From assembly GCF_000620305.1 (NCBI RefSeq), contig NZ_KK211100.1:618735-682734 (forward strand): 64,000 nucleotides of DNA. The letters are read 5' to 3'. Below are positions 33,284 to 41,658 of this stretch, piece by piece; the stretch's first letter is position 1, and each line of letters opens with the position of its first letter. This DNA is from Desulfitibacter alkalitolerans DSM 16504 (lineage in GTDB: Bacteria; Bacillota; DSM-16504; Desulfitibacterales; Desulfitibacteraceae). The position numbers and the translations under genes were made by a program. The notes under the pieces are model-generated. The model worked only from the letters and a program-made list of their open reading frames with translations, ran no database searches and was not told where the DNA came from.

Positions 33284-34015
33284 CTACAGTCCATCTTTGA
33301 TTAACCCTTCTGTAACCCCTTTTTTAACGGCTGTACATATTAACTCCCCCAGCCTTGATTGGGTACCCACATCTGAAAACAAGTGTTCACCATCTACATT
33401 ACAGGCCACTATTAAACCATCTGTTCCAGTACCGGTAGCTCCCCCTTCAGAAAAACAGCTTTTAACATTTAAATCTTGCAGGGCTGCTGTTTTTGCCTCT
33501 GTAACTACAATGGCTGTGCGAGCAAGGCACTCAATTGGAACAGCAAACTCAAGGACAAGGATAATATTGATGGTGCCTGCTATTGGTACAAACCTTCCAT
33601 AATATATTTCATCATATGCGGCAGGTTCTCCTGCTCTTACAGCATTCACACCAGCACCAGCTGTGACCAGAGCAAGTAATGATGCTGCTCTATAAGATTG
33701 GTGAACAATGGAAGCATTATCCATGGAAGCTGATGTAATTAATCCTGTTGTCCTTTTACTATCTAATCCAAGCCTTCTGGCGTTGTATTCAAGATAGTTC
33801 TTTAAATTCCCACCTGGTAAATCCTCTGCTGTTTCCACCCATTGGGCTAACTGATGGTTAAAGCTGTGCTGTATTCTATTGATGCCTCCATTTAGTTGTG
33901 AGGTTGAAAAAGCAAACATTTCCTTATTATAGTTAATAAAAATTGTGTCCTCCTGCCTATGTATTTCATGCCCAGCAGGGCTTCTAAAAATAAGCTCAGA
34001 TTTAGACATTTCCAA
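33284..34015 (-). CDS. cbiZ: adenosylcobinamide amidohydrolase
   Basis: 243-residue CbiZ, which cleaves the aminopropanol of imported (adenosyl)cobinamide or pseudo-B12 to give cobyric acid for remodelling. Seen motifs: GLITSASMDNASI, ALVTAGAGVNAVRAG, GTINIILVLE and SEGGATGTGTDGLIVACN. The first codon is TTG at 34015 (GGAGG 12 bases upstream) or ATG two codons later; the choice is open. First gene of a salvage operon cbiZ-btuF-btuC-btuD. No cobalamin riboswitch is visible in the 155 bp upstream. Confidence 0.9.
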   Translation of the reverse strand: MEMSKSELIFRSPAGHEIHRQEDTIFINYNKEMFAFSTSQLNGGINRIQHSFNHQLAQWVETAEDLPGGNLKNYLEYNARRLGLDSKRTTGLITSASMDNASIVHQSYRAASLLALVTAGAGVNAVRAGEPAAYDEIYYGRFVPIAGTINIILVLEFAVPIECLARTAIVVTEAKTAALQDLNVKSCFSEGGATGTGTDGLIVACNVDGEHLFSDVGTQSRLGELICTAVKKGVTEGLIKDGL

Positions 34016-34112
34016 ATTTTAGTCAGCCTCCATTATTTCCTTTAAACATGGTCATATAGAAACATTATCATAATATATTTCAACAGACATGCTCCTTGTT
34101 CCTGCATATATA

Positions 34113-34144
34113 TGAATAAAACCTGTGGCACTTTACACCACAGG
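34113..34144 (-). terminator. intrinsic terminator after the YdjM-like gene
   Basis: CCTGTGG (34122-34128) pairs with CCACAGG (34138-34144). In the minus direction it is followed by TTTTATT. It lies 26 bp past the stop at 34171 and insulates the cbiZ operon. Confidence 0.75.
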
Positions 34145-34170
34145 CTATTATTTTGCAAGAAGCACCTGAT

Positions 34171-35112
34171 TTAACCAGCAATTTTTATTTTTCTATTTTT
34201 ATTATAGGGTTGGAAAATACCTTCCATGAGCTGAAATTCTTCATTTAATATACCTGTGGCATGATGCATAAAATCATCCCTGATAAAGTATCTCAAATCG
34301 ATGAAGCTAACCAGGTGACTATCATCTTTTCTTTGAACGGAAACATGGAATATGGGAGTGAAATCCTTAAACAGCCTGCCAAGCTTACTTTTTAAGGCTG
34401 CCTGTACAACAGGATGATTTATTTGCTTTCTATAGCTCCTCCTGATTTTCATTGCCCATGACAAAAACCTTATCTCCCCAACTGTAATATTATTATCATT
34501 TTCCAACAAAAAATGCCAGTTCCAGATACTTATAACAGACGGAATCACAACTACCTTTTTAAAGTTAGGGTATCTCCTTTTTACCACTACTGCTGCTTTC
34601 ATTCGCATATACAGCCTAAATGATAAATACCCCACCATACAAACTGCTCCAATAGTATTGGCCATAGGATAAAACACCTGTCCTGCCAAGCCAGCACCCA
34701 TAATAAACATTAAAATTGGATCAAAAATGGTCAAAATCCCCAGGTTTTGTTTTTTCTTGATAAGGGGCCAAAAAAGTTTAGCACCATAGGAATTAAGAAA
34801 ATCCAAAAACCCATGTGTTAATGCCCCAAGCAAGGTCCACAAGAATATTGTCAAAAAGGCCGTTTCAGGAAACATTAAGCTTAGGAAGCCAGCTATTCCA
34901 GCTGAGACAGCAGCAAATCCTATGAAGGAATGGGAGAAGCCCCTGTGGTTTTTTAAGTAAGCCACATCCCCTTTAGTTTGATATATTATGTCTAAATCAG
35001 GAGCCATGGATCCTAAAACAGCGCCCAGAAAAATAGGGTCTGTTATGGACATGGGGTTTCCTGAAAAAGAAGCTGTCAAAGCACCAGCTAGTGCATGAGT
35101 TAAGGGATCCAT
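34171..35112 (-). CDS. YdjM/DUF457-type membrane-bound metal-dependent hydrolase
   Basis: 313 residues. N-terminal DUF457 part: MDPLTHALAGALTAS, MAPDLDIIYQT, HRGFSHSF and LTHGFLDFLNSYGAKLFWP carry the His/Asp pattern of this family, embedded in four or five membrane helices. The C-terminal 130 residues are soluble and unassigned. The E. coli relative YdjM is LexA-regulated; the substrate is unknown. It stands alone between terminators. Confidence 0.85.
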   Translation of the reverse strand: MDPLTHALAGALTASFSGNPMSITDPIFLGAVLGSMAPDLDIIYQTKGDVAYLKNHRGFSHSFIGFAAVSAGIAGFLSLMFPETAFLTIFLWTLLGALTHGFLDFLNSYGAKLFWPLIKKKQNLGILTIFDPILMFIMGAGLAGQVFYPMANTIGAVCMVGYLSFRLYMRMKAAVVVKRRYPNFKKVVVIPSVISIWNWHFLLENDNNITVGEIRFLSWAMKIRRSYRKQINHPVVQAALKSKLGRLFKDFTPIFHVSVQRKDDSHLVSFIDLRYFIRDDFMHHATGILNEEFQLMEGIFQPYNKNRKIKIAG

Positions 35113-35268
35113 ATTAACACCCCATTTCTAAATCCGACATCCCCCAGCAAGAGTAAAACTTGCGCAACTGCGTGACAAAGATAATTATACCACAAGAAGC
35201 AGGTAAATCTCATTGTTAAATCATGCTAGTTAAAAAGCTGTTTTACAAGGAGTAGACAGCAGCATTGA

Positions 35269-35829
35269 TTAAATCCAACTCTGACAGCTGTGATGCCTTC
35301 GCCGACTTACCATGGTTTTCTGTATAAATATGAATATGCCTATATTCATAAGTATATCACCTATGCTTATCATCTGCTGCATGGGCCAGCTGACATATAT
35401 TATGTCTCCAAGGAAGGGAAGCACGGTTTCTGCTGTCATGATGGCATGGGTAATACTTTCTACAAGGTATACTATACTCTCCTCTGGTATATAGGTTGTC
35501 TTGACAGGCATGGCCCCTCCATTTAAGGTAATTACTACAAAGTTTAGGAAGGTGCCAAGGGGTAAAAGAAAGTTAAATTGGTATCTATTTAACCAGAAGA
35601 AATAGAAAAGCATCATATAGGTGCCTATATGGATTAGTGATCCAATATTGGCAGATATTAATGCAGGAATATCCAAAAGGCTTGAATCAACCCTGTTTAA
35701 CATAAACTGTACCAAATAGGCAGCAAATAAAAAGCTAATTCCCCTTAAATGAATTAGCCCGAAATTTTTTATGTTACCCTTACGTATAAGTCCAACAATA
35801 ATACTAAATATAAGTGTCTCAATAAACAT
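35269..35829 (-). CDS. DUF5317-family membrane protein
   Basis: 186 residues with five or six hydrophobic helices and the family-typical NFVVITLNGGAMPV. Function unknown. The start ATG follows AAAGGTGAG, 12 bp after the HD-GYP stop, so the two are co-transcribed. DUF5317 genes beside HD-GYP genes are a recurring pair in Clostridia as I recall, hinting at c-di-GMP-linked or surface functions. Confidence 0.8.
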   Translation of the reverse strand: MFIETLIFSIIVGLIRKGNIKNFGLIHLRGISFLFAAYLVQFMLNRVDSSLLDIPALISANIGSLIHIGTYMMLFYFFWLNRYQFNFLLPLGTFLNFVVITLNGGAMPVKTTYIPEESIVYLVESITHAIMTAETVLPFLGDIIYVSWPMQQMISIGDILMNIGIFIFIQKTMVSRRRHHSCQSWI

Positions 35830-35841
35830 ATTCTCACCTTT

Positions 35842-37143
35842 TTAATATGCCAATGACTTTTTGGCAACTGTACTTTCTTTTATGGCTGCAGCACTTTCAT
35901 CAGGGAATAATTCTGAAAAACATTGAATAAATGCATCTACTACCCTGGGATCAAACTGTTGACCTGCACATTCAATTATTTCATTAATTGCATTTGTGTA
36001 CGAGGTAGCATCTCTATAGGCCCTGTTACTAGTCATGGCATCAAAGCAGTCTGCAACTGCAATAATTCTTGCCATAAGGGGTATTTCTTCACCCTTTAGG
36101 CCGTCAGGATAACCAGAACCATCATATCTTTCATGATGATGAAGAACAACCTTTTCTTCATCACTAAGGAGTTTGATGTCCTTGATAATATCAGCACCAA
36201 TCTTTGGATGCTGCCTTACCAGGTCAAACTCACCATTAGTTAATTTTTCAACCTTATTCAGCAATGAGTCACTAACCGCAACCTTGCCAATGTCATGAAG
36301 CAGTGACAGATAATTTAGCTGTTCAAGCTGTGCAGCATCTAAAGACATTTGTCTGCCAATGGCAACGCTGTAGGCAGCAACCCTTTCAGAATGACCCTTG
36401 GTATATTGATCCTTTGCTTCAATGGATTTAACCAGGGTTTCTATAGTATTTAAATAATTGTCACGCATGTCCATGTAGAGTTTGAAGGAATGACGGGCCA
36501 GCAGAAAAGGCAGGAAAAACATTATCAAACCAAAGGACCCAATGTAATAGTAAACGACAGCAACAACAAAACCTAAGGGCGTCAATGCCAGGTAATGAGG
36601 AGTTAAAAGTCTAAAATTTGTCAACCAAATATTCCAGGGGTTAAGTTTTTCACTTAGGCTTATAACTAATGTAACTAGAATAGTGTTTACTATGAAATAT
36701 ACTATACTTACTAAAAATACATTGGCCACAAGATACGCATCCATTGATATTGTTGCGCTAATCCAAGGATTGATTATTAAAGAAGCCAAATAAATTGATA
36801 TTATTAATTGGCTTGCATTAAAAACTTCTTTTATCTTATTAGGCCTTGATTCTCTAATGCCAATTACTATAGCAGAAACTATTTCCGCCACTATAGATAT
36901 AAATGGTCCATAGTTGAGTATAACAGCTATATGTATAGCATAGGTAACTGTAACTGAACCACCTTTTGGAAGTTTAACCGTTAATAAATTAGCTAAGATT
37001 ATAAAAATAAAAAATAGAGTTGCACCAAAAAAATTTATTTCTTTCCAAATAAATGTACCTATAGAAAGATACAGAAATATTAAGGAAAGAAGAATAACTA
37101 TAGCTATATACACTTTGGTCAAAAAATTAAAGTTTTTTGGCAT
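35842..37143 (-). CDS. membrane HD-GYP domain protein (c-di-GMP phosphodiesterase-like)
   Basis: 433 residues. About seven membrane helices fill residues 1-220 as an integral sensor. The HD-GYP domain (about 240-415) has KGHSERVAAYSVAIG, LLHDIGKVAV (the HD), HPKIGADII, HHERYDGSGYPDGLKGEEIPL (the GYP motif intact) and RIIAVADCFDAMTSNRAYR. It is therefore expected to hydrolyse c-di-GMP or a related dinucleotide. The ATG has only a weak ribosome site (GGATGAT) and lies 32 bp after the closing stem of the leader RNA at 37174-37365, suggesting post-transcriptional control. Confidence 0.92.
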   Translation of the reverse strand: MPKNFNFLTKVYIAIVILLSLIFLYLSIGTFIWKEINFFGATLFFIFIILANLLTVKLPKGGSVTVTYAIHIAVILNYGPFISIVAEIVSAIVIGIRESRPNKIKEVFNASQLIISIYLASLIINPWISATISMDAYLVANVFLVSIVYFIVNTILVTLVISLSEKLNPWNIWLTNFRLLTPHYLALTPLGFVVAVVYYYIGSFGLIMFFLPFLLARHSFKLYMDMRDNYLNTIETLVKSIEAKDQYTKGHSERVAAYSVAIGRQMSLDAAQLEQLNYLSLLHDIGKVAVSDSLLNKVEKLTNGEFDLVRQHPKIGADIIKDIKLLSDEEKVVLHHHERYDGSGYPDGLKGEEIPLMARIIAVADCFDAMTSNRAYRDATSYTNAINEIIECAGQQFDPRVVDAFIQCFSELFPDESAAAIKESTVAKKSLAY

Positions 37144-37173
37144 ATTATTATCATCCAGTTTTCATAATAATTT

Positions 37174-37365
37174 TAGGGGTCGTACTTTATATAAATACTA
37201 CCATCTCCAAGAAGCACCACCAGCTAACAATAAAGCTGTCAATGCAGTTAAAACTTTAAACAATTTTGCCATTTGGAAAAACCCCCTTTTACGGTGATCT
37301 CTTACTGTTCCGCTATCAGCAAGGTTTTTCCGCTCCTCTTGCAGCTCCGCTCTATACGACCCCTA
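37174..37365 (-). ncRNA. structured leader RNA enclosing a small ORF, upstream of the HD-GYP gene
   Basis: An 11-bp long-range pairing (37174-37184 with 37355-37365, AGGGGTCGTA/TACGACCCCT plus T-A) closes about 190 nt. Inside, GGAAAAACC (37323-37331 as read on the minus strand) pairs with GGTTTTTCC (37275-37283), burying part of the GGGGG ribosome site (37282-37286) of the 24-residue peptide gene. AGCGGA occurs three times (37309-37314, 37329-37334, 37346-37351) in the 5' part. No known riboswitch class is recognised. It may sense a ligand, or couple peptide translation to HD-GYP expression. Confidence 0.5.
37198..37272 (-). CDS. 24-residue hydrophobic leader peptide ending W-R-W
   Basis: Reading frame MAKLFKVLTALTALL then LAGGASWRW, stop TAG. 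The ribosome site GGGGG is nine bases upstream of the ATG. The peptide looks like a tiny amphipathic or signal-like helix with a Trp-Arg-Trp tail. It lies wholly inside the leader RNA and stops 14 bp before the 3' closing arm begins. Too short for family assignment; could be a regulatory leader peptide or a secreted/membrane micropeptide. Confidence 0.5.
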   Translation of the reverse strand: MAKLFKVLTALTALLLAGGASWRW

Positions 37366-37375
37366 TTAAATTTTT

Positions 37376-38029
37376 CTATACAACTAAATCTATCCTCCTG
37401 TTTAACGCATCTAAAACCGCCTTTACAATGGTAATATCTTTATCATTGGTAAAAAGACATGAGCCTACTACCCTTTCAATGCTGCTTTCTGATACACATG
37501 ATAAAACTACTGTGGCAATTTCACAGCTTGATAGTCTCGTCCAGGAAACCTCTTCAACTACAAATCTAAGCTTTTGATCCAGAACGGTTTCTATGGACTG
37601 GCAGGTAGCAGCTGCAATGACCCTATCTCTATTGGACTTTGAATTTGGTCCTTCAGCATGTCCATCAAAGGTGAACTCACCTAATTTTACTGATACCCTG
37701 GAAGTTAACCAATTTTTGCTTCCATTAATATCTACACTATCAATTATTAATCTGCTGTATTTAGAAGATGGTTCAGACTGTTTAATTTGAGCAACACTAA
37801 TCTTTTTATGATCAAGGGGGATATTCAGTTCAGCCATAACTGCTGATTCAATATCCCTAACCAATTGTTTGGGCAATCTGTTACTCTCAGACAAGACATG
37901 TATCTCTTGTATTTTACCGTCCTCGCTAGAAATAACCACATTACAAGATATTACACCCTTTATTCTTTTAATAACATCCTCTATTTGCCTCTGTCCCGGT
38001 TGATTATCCTTTTCATCAAAAGCAGACAT
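37376..38029 (-). CDS. conserved hypothetical protein upstream of the HD-GYP gene
   Basis: 217 residues, soluble, no signal or helix. The start is ATG 38029, right after GAGGGGTGAAGGA; an upstream TTG at 38047 lies before that site. Residues 8-75 read VIKRIKGVISCNVVISSEDG, then KIQEIHVLSESNRLPKQLVRDIES and IPLDHKKISVAQ, a pattern I recall from Firmicute and Actinobacterial proteins of unknown function. Residues 85-217 form two similar beta-alpha stretches (RLIIDSVDI, VLSCVSESS). It ends 11 bp before the HD-GYP leader RNA, so the leader is probably intercistronic. Confidence 0.7.
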   Translation of the reverse strand: MSAFDEKDNQPGQRQIEDVIKRIKGVISCNVVISSEDGKIQEIHVLSESNRLPKQLVRDIESAVMAELNIPLDHKKISVAQIKQSEPSSKYSRLIIDSVDINGSKNWLTSRVSVKLGEFTFDGHAEGPNSKSNRDRVIAAATCQSIETVLDQKLRFVVEEVSWTRLSSCEIATVVLSCVSESSIERVVGSCLFTNDKDITIVKAVLDALNRRIDLVV

Positions 38030-38115
38030 TCCTTCACCCCTCACCAATACATAAAATCACATTCGACTAAAAGTAAACATTTTCCTGCAAAAAAAACAAA
38101 GTTAAAAAAATTTTT

Positions 38116-38928
38116 CTATTTCTTTACATTAGGATCTATAAAACTGCGCAATCCATCGGCAGTCAAGTTAAAGCCTAGCATTGCCAGGGTAATTACAGCT
38201 GCTGGAAAAACCAACTGGTACGGATAAGATCGAATGCTTTGAAATCCATCATTGATCAAATAACCCAGACTTGCTTTGGGAGCACTTACCCCTAAACCCA
38301 GGAAGCTTAAAATTGCTTCTGCTAGGATTACCTCAGGGATGGTTATTGTAAGCATAATAATAATGGATCCTGCAGCTCCTGGAATTAGATGATAAAAGAT
38401 AATTCTCCAATTGCTGGCTCCAATGGAATGGGCAGCCAAAACAAAATCCATTTCCTTGAGGCGCACTATCTCCCCCCTTACAATCCTGGCGGTACCCAGC
38501 CAGCATACAATTATAAGGGCTATAATAATAGTTTTGATGCCTGGCTCCATGATTAATAGTAATAGAATTACGTATATTAAAAATGGTATGGAATAAAGGA
38601 TTTCCACCAGCTTCATCATTACTTCATCCAGAATACCCCCGAAGTAACCGGCAATTGCCCCATATACTGTGCCAACAACAACACTTATTAAACTTGCAGC
38701 TATGCCTATAATAAATGATATACGCAGGCCAACCCAGACCCTGGTAAATAAGTCTCTTCCAAGGGCATCAGTCCCAAACCAGTATTCCCAGCCAGGAGCT
38801 TCATTTGCCCTTTGCAATGTCTGCTCATAATAAGTCCATTTATTCAGATAGGGGCCTATAAGTGACAGTAATAACAGCAGAGTTACAATGGTTAAACCAG
38901 TATAAAGTATTATCCTATCCCTGTTCAC
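38116..38928 (-). CDS. oppC: oligopeptide/nickel-type ABC permease (OppC/DppC family)
   Basis: 270 residues, six membrane helices. After an N-terminal helix comes WEYWFGTDALGRDLFTRVWVG, the OppC hallmark, then the EAA loop VLAAHSIGASNWRIIFYHLIPGA. The start overlaps the OppB stop (ATGA, 38925-38928). No OppD/OppF ATPase gene follows; the next gene is the hypothetical protein at 37376-38029. Confidence 0.9.
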   Translation of the reverse strand: MNRDRIILYTGLTIVTLLLLLSLIGPYLNKWTYYEQTLQRANEAPGWEYWFGTDALGRDLFTRVWVGLRISFIIGIAASLISVVVGTVYGAIAGYFGGILDEVMMKLVEILYSIPFLIYVILLLLIMEPGIKTIIIALIIVCWLGTARIVRGEIVRLKEMDFVLAAHSIGASNWRIIFYHLIPGAAGSIIIMLTITIPEVILAEAILSFLGLGVSAPKASLGYLINDGFQSIRSYPYQLVFPAAVITLAMLGFNLTADGLRSFIDPNVKK

Positions 38929-39857
38929 CTGCTAATCCCCCTATGCCCAAGCCTGACACGGGGATCTATAAGAGTATAGGCCACATCAACTAAAATGTTA
39001 ATGCATATAAGTAATGTGCTATAAAAAATAGTCAATCCCACAACAACTGTATAATCCCTGTTAATCACACTTGTAACAAACCATTTTCCCATGCCAGGGA
39101 TATTAAAAATACTTTCTATTATAAAGCTTCCAGTAACAATCCCTGCCGTGGCCGGACCCAGAAAGCTGATAACTGGAAACAAACTATTGCGCAGTCCATG
39201 TTTAATCACTGTCATATTAAAAGATAGACCCTTTGCCCTGGCAGTTTGTATATAATTTTGTCCCAGGACATGGATCAAGCTTGACCTTATCAAGCGGGCT
39301 ATAATTGCTGTTGGCAGCAGAGCCAGAGATACCATGGGCAAAATCATTGAATTCATTCCCTCCCACTGGGCAGGAGGAAGCCACTGGAGTTTTACAGCAA
39401 ACACCTGAATCAAAAGCCCTCCAAATACAAAACCTGGAATTGATATGCCTATTGTGGTAAATAACGTTATTCCAATATCCTGCCACTTACCCTTATAAAT
39501 AGCGGCAGTACAGCCCAGCATCATACCAAAAGTCACTGCAATTAACATGGACGACAGGCCTAGCAGTGCAGAAATTGGAAAGCCTTCTCTAATTATACTG
39601 TTAACTGTTTTATTGTCGTGTTTCATGGAAAAACCTAGATTACCCTTTAATAGGCCCTTAAGATAGCTGAAGTATTGCTCAGTCAATGGTGCATCCAGAT
39701 TATATTTGTAATTGAGATTTTTAGCAATGGCATCTGGTATCTTCTTTCCAGTATCAAAGGGGCTGCCTGGAAGTGAGTGTATTAATATAAAGGTTAGTGT
39801 AATTATCACTATTAAGGTAACTATTGAAGAGCTCACCTTTTGAATCACATATCTCAT
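38925..39857 (-). CDS. oppB: oligopeptide/nickel-type ABC permease (OppB/DppB family)
   Basis: 310 residues with the N-terminal TFILIHSLPGSPFD signature and the EAA loop IQTARAKGLSFNMTVIKHGLRNS. Ends with GHRGISR. Starts 15 bp after the binding-protein stop. Must borrow an ATPase encoded elsewhere. Confidence 0.9.
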   Translation of the reverse strand: MRYVIQKVSSSIVTLIVIITLTFILIHSLPGSPFDTGKKIPDAIAKNLNYKYNLDAPLTEQYFSYLKGLLKGNLGFSMKHDNKTVNSIIREGFPISALLGLSSMLIAVTFGMMLGCTAAIYKGKWQDIGITLFTTIGISIPGFVFGGLLIQVFAVKLQWLPPAQWEGMNSMILPMVSLALLPTAIIARLIRSSLIHVLGQNYIQTARAKGLSFNMTVIKHGLRNSLFPVISFLGPATAGIVTGSFIIESIFNIPGMGKWFVTSVINRDYTVVVGLTIFYSTLLICINILVDVAYTLIDPRVRLGHRGISR

Positions 39858-39872
39858 GAAAAACCTCCAGGC

Positions 39873-41513
39873 CTATTTTTTAATATAAGCCCACTTAAAT
39901 TCCATTTGCGGCCCAAAACTAGGCACTCCAACATTATTTACATGGTCCTTTATCAAGTATGGCTTTGTATAATAAAAAAGAGGGATAATAGGCATTTCAT
40001 CCATAAGCAGTTCCTCAGCCCGATGCATGGCCTGGACACGCTCAGCCTGGTTATATGAATTATTTGCTATGGATATTAATTGGTCATATTCTGAATTGCC
40101 CCAACCAGTTACATTATTTCCTCCATCAGAAACATACACATCCAAAAATGTCATTGCATCAACATAGTCAGCTGACCAAGCTGCCCCTGCCATTTGGTAC
40201 TGGCCGGTAAATATTGACTGCAAATAAACTCTCCACTCGTTGGGCTGTATTTTTATTGTATCAATACCCAGGTTTTTTCTCCACATCTCCTGAACAGCCT
40301 GGGCAATTCTTAGGTTGTCTTCAGAATCAGTTATTAGCAGTGTTACCTCTGGAAAATCCATTCCATCAGGAAATCCTGCTTGAGATAGTAAATTTCTAGC
40401 ATATTCAAGGTCTTCTGCAAAGTATTCTCCGCCTGTTTCCCTGAAGTCCTTGGTTTCAGTTATATCTGGAACACCATAGGGTACATAGGCATAAGCCGGC
40501 CTTTCTCCTGCCCTGGTAACAAAGTCTACAATATCCTGTCTTTCAATGGCCATGGCCAGTGCCTTTCTTACCCCTGGATCATCAAAGGGTTTAATGGTAG
40601 TATTGAAAAGGTACTTTGAAACTGATAAATCATCACCAAATCTTAATTCTTGACTTTCCCTTTTCAGCCTTTCTAAATCCTGGGATGGTATATTGTATAA
40701 AACATCAAGACTGCCAGCTTCGTACATTGCCAAACTGGTGCCTTGCTCGCTAACTAATGTGAAAACTAACCTGTCCAGCTGGACATTATCCTTGTCCCAG
40801 TACATCTCATGCTTTACTAACTCAATTCTTTGCTGCTCCTGCCACTTGTCTATTTTGAAAGGTCCATTATTTATATATGTTTCAATATCCTCAGCCCAGT
40901 TAGGATTATTTTCTACAGTTTCCCTGTGTACAGGAAAATAGGTGGGGAAGGCTGTAAGTCCTAAGAATTGAGGAGCAGGGGCATTTAAAACGACTTTTAG
41001 GGTATGCTCATCAAGGGCAGTAACTCCAACCAGATCGGGATCTGTCACATTGGTATTTTCCAGATTATTGTACTCAAAAGCATTGACTATGTAATATAAT
41101 TGATAGGCATATCTTGATGCATATTCTGGATCAAGTACACGCTTCCAGGCAAATTCAAAGTCATGTGCCGTCACAGGCTCCCCATTGCTCCATTTAGCTT
41201 CTTCTCTTATATAAAAGGTATAAGTGCTTTTGTCTTCGGAGATTTCCCAGTGGGTTGCCATGGCAGGCTCAAGTTCACCAAAAACATTATATCTAGTTAA
41301 CCCCTCCATAACGGCATTGACAAGCGTCATATCAGGCTGACCCACCACTCTGCCAGGGTCTATAGTTTCTGGTGGACTATTTAGATTAAATGTCAAAATA
41401 GCTGCATTTGCATTATTACTTATGTCTGACGGCTTTTCTGATCCACACCCAACTAGTGAAAAAACTAGAATTAACATCAAAGCAACGCCTGCCAATATCT
41501 GCCTTTTATTCAT
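39873..41513 (-). CDS. oppA: oligopeptide-binding lipoprotein (OppA/DppA family, SBP_bac_5)
   Basis: 546 residues. Lipoprotein signal 1-23 ends FSLVGCG. The SBP_bac_5 core begins PPETIDPGRVVGQPDMTLVNAVMEGLTRYN, and WSNGEPVTAHDFEFAWKRVLDP and AMAIERQDIV follow as in OppA proteins. First gene of oppABC; a 17-bp dyad at 41591-41607 lies upstream. Ligand, probably peptides, is inferred from family. Confidence 0.9.
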   Translation of the reverse strand: MNKRQILAGVALMLILVFSLVGCGSEKPSDISNNANAAILTFNLNSPPETIDPGRVVGQPDMTLVNAVMEGLTRYNVFGELEPAMATHWEISEDKSTYTFYIREEAKWSNGEPVTAHDFEFAWKRVLDPEYASRYAYQLYYIVNAFEYNNLENTNVTDPDLVGVTALDEHTLKVVLNAPAPQFLGLTAFPTYFPVHRETVENNPNWAEDIETYINNGPFKIDKWQEQQRIELVKHEMYWDKDNVQLDRLVFTLVSEQGTSLAMYEAGSLDVLYNIPSQDLERLKRESQELRFGDDLSVSKYLFNTTIKPFDDPGVRKALAMAIERQDIVDFVTRAGERPAYAYVPYGVPDITETKDFRETGGEYFAEDLEYARNLLSQAGFPDGMDFPEVTLLITDSEDNLRIAQAVQEMWRKNLGIDTIKIQPNEWRVYLQSIFTGQYQMAGAAWSADYVDAMTFLDVYVSDGGNNVTGWGNSEYDQLISIANNSYNQAERVQAMHRAEELLMDEMPIIPLFYYTKPYLIKDHVNNVGVPSFGPQMEFKWAYIKK

Positions 41514-41590
41514 ATAATTTTCTAGCCTCCCTAATCAGCCCATATAATAAAACTAGTATATACAATTCTGCATTTTTTTCTGTTTTCCTG

Positions 41591-41607
41591 TATATTGTGA
41601 CAATATA
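41591..41607. promoter_or_regulatory. 17-bp palindrome upstream of oppA
   Basis: TATATTGTGACAATATA is a perfect 8-1-8 dyad, 77 bp upstream of the oppA start and in the spacer before the convergent-side terminator. Candidate operator; the cognate regulator is not recognised. Confidence 0.4.
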
Positions 41608-41631
41608 ATGTATTTTTTCATAATTATCCAC

Positions 41632-41658
41632 AAAAAAAACCGATACATTTTGTATCGG
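41632..41658 (-). terminator. intrinsic terminator after the FtsX-like operon
   Basis: CCGATACA-TTT-TGTATCGG (41640-41658) starts directly after the TAG stop (41659-41661). In the minus direction it is followed by eight T residues. A textbook Rho-independent terminator for the 45345-41659 operon. Confidence 0.93.

Noticed and set aside
34016-34170. Cobalamin riboswitch expected before cbiZ
   Set aside because: The gap is only 155 bp and lacks the B12-box; the only clear fold is the terminator of the upstream gene.
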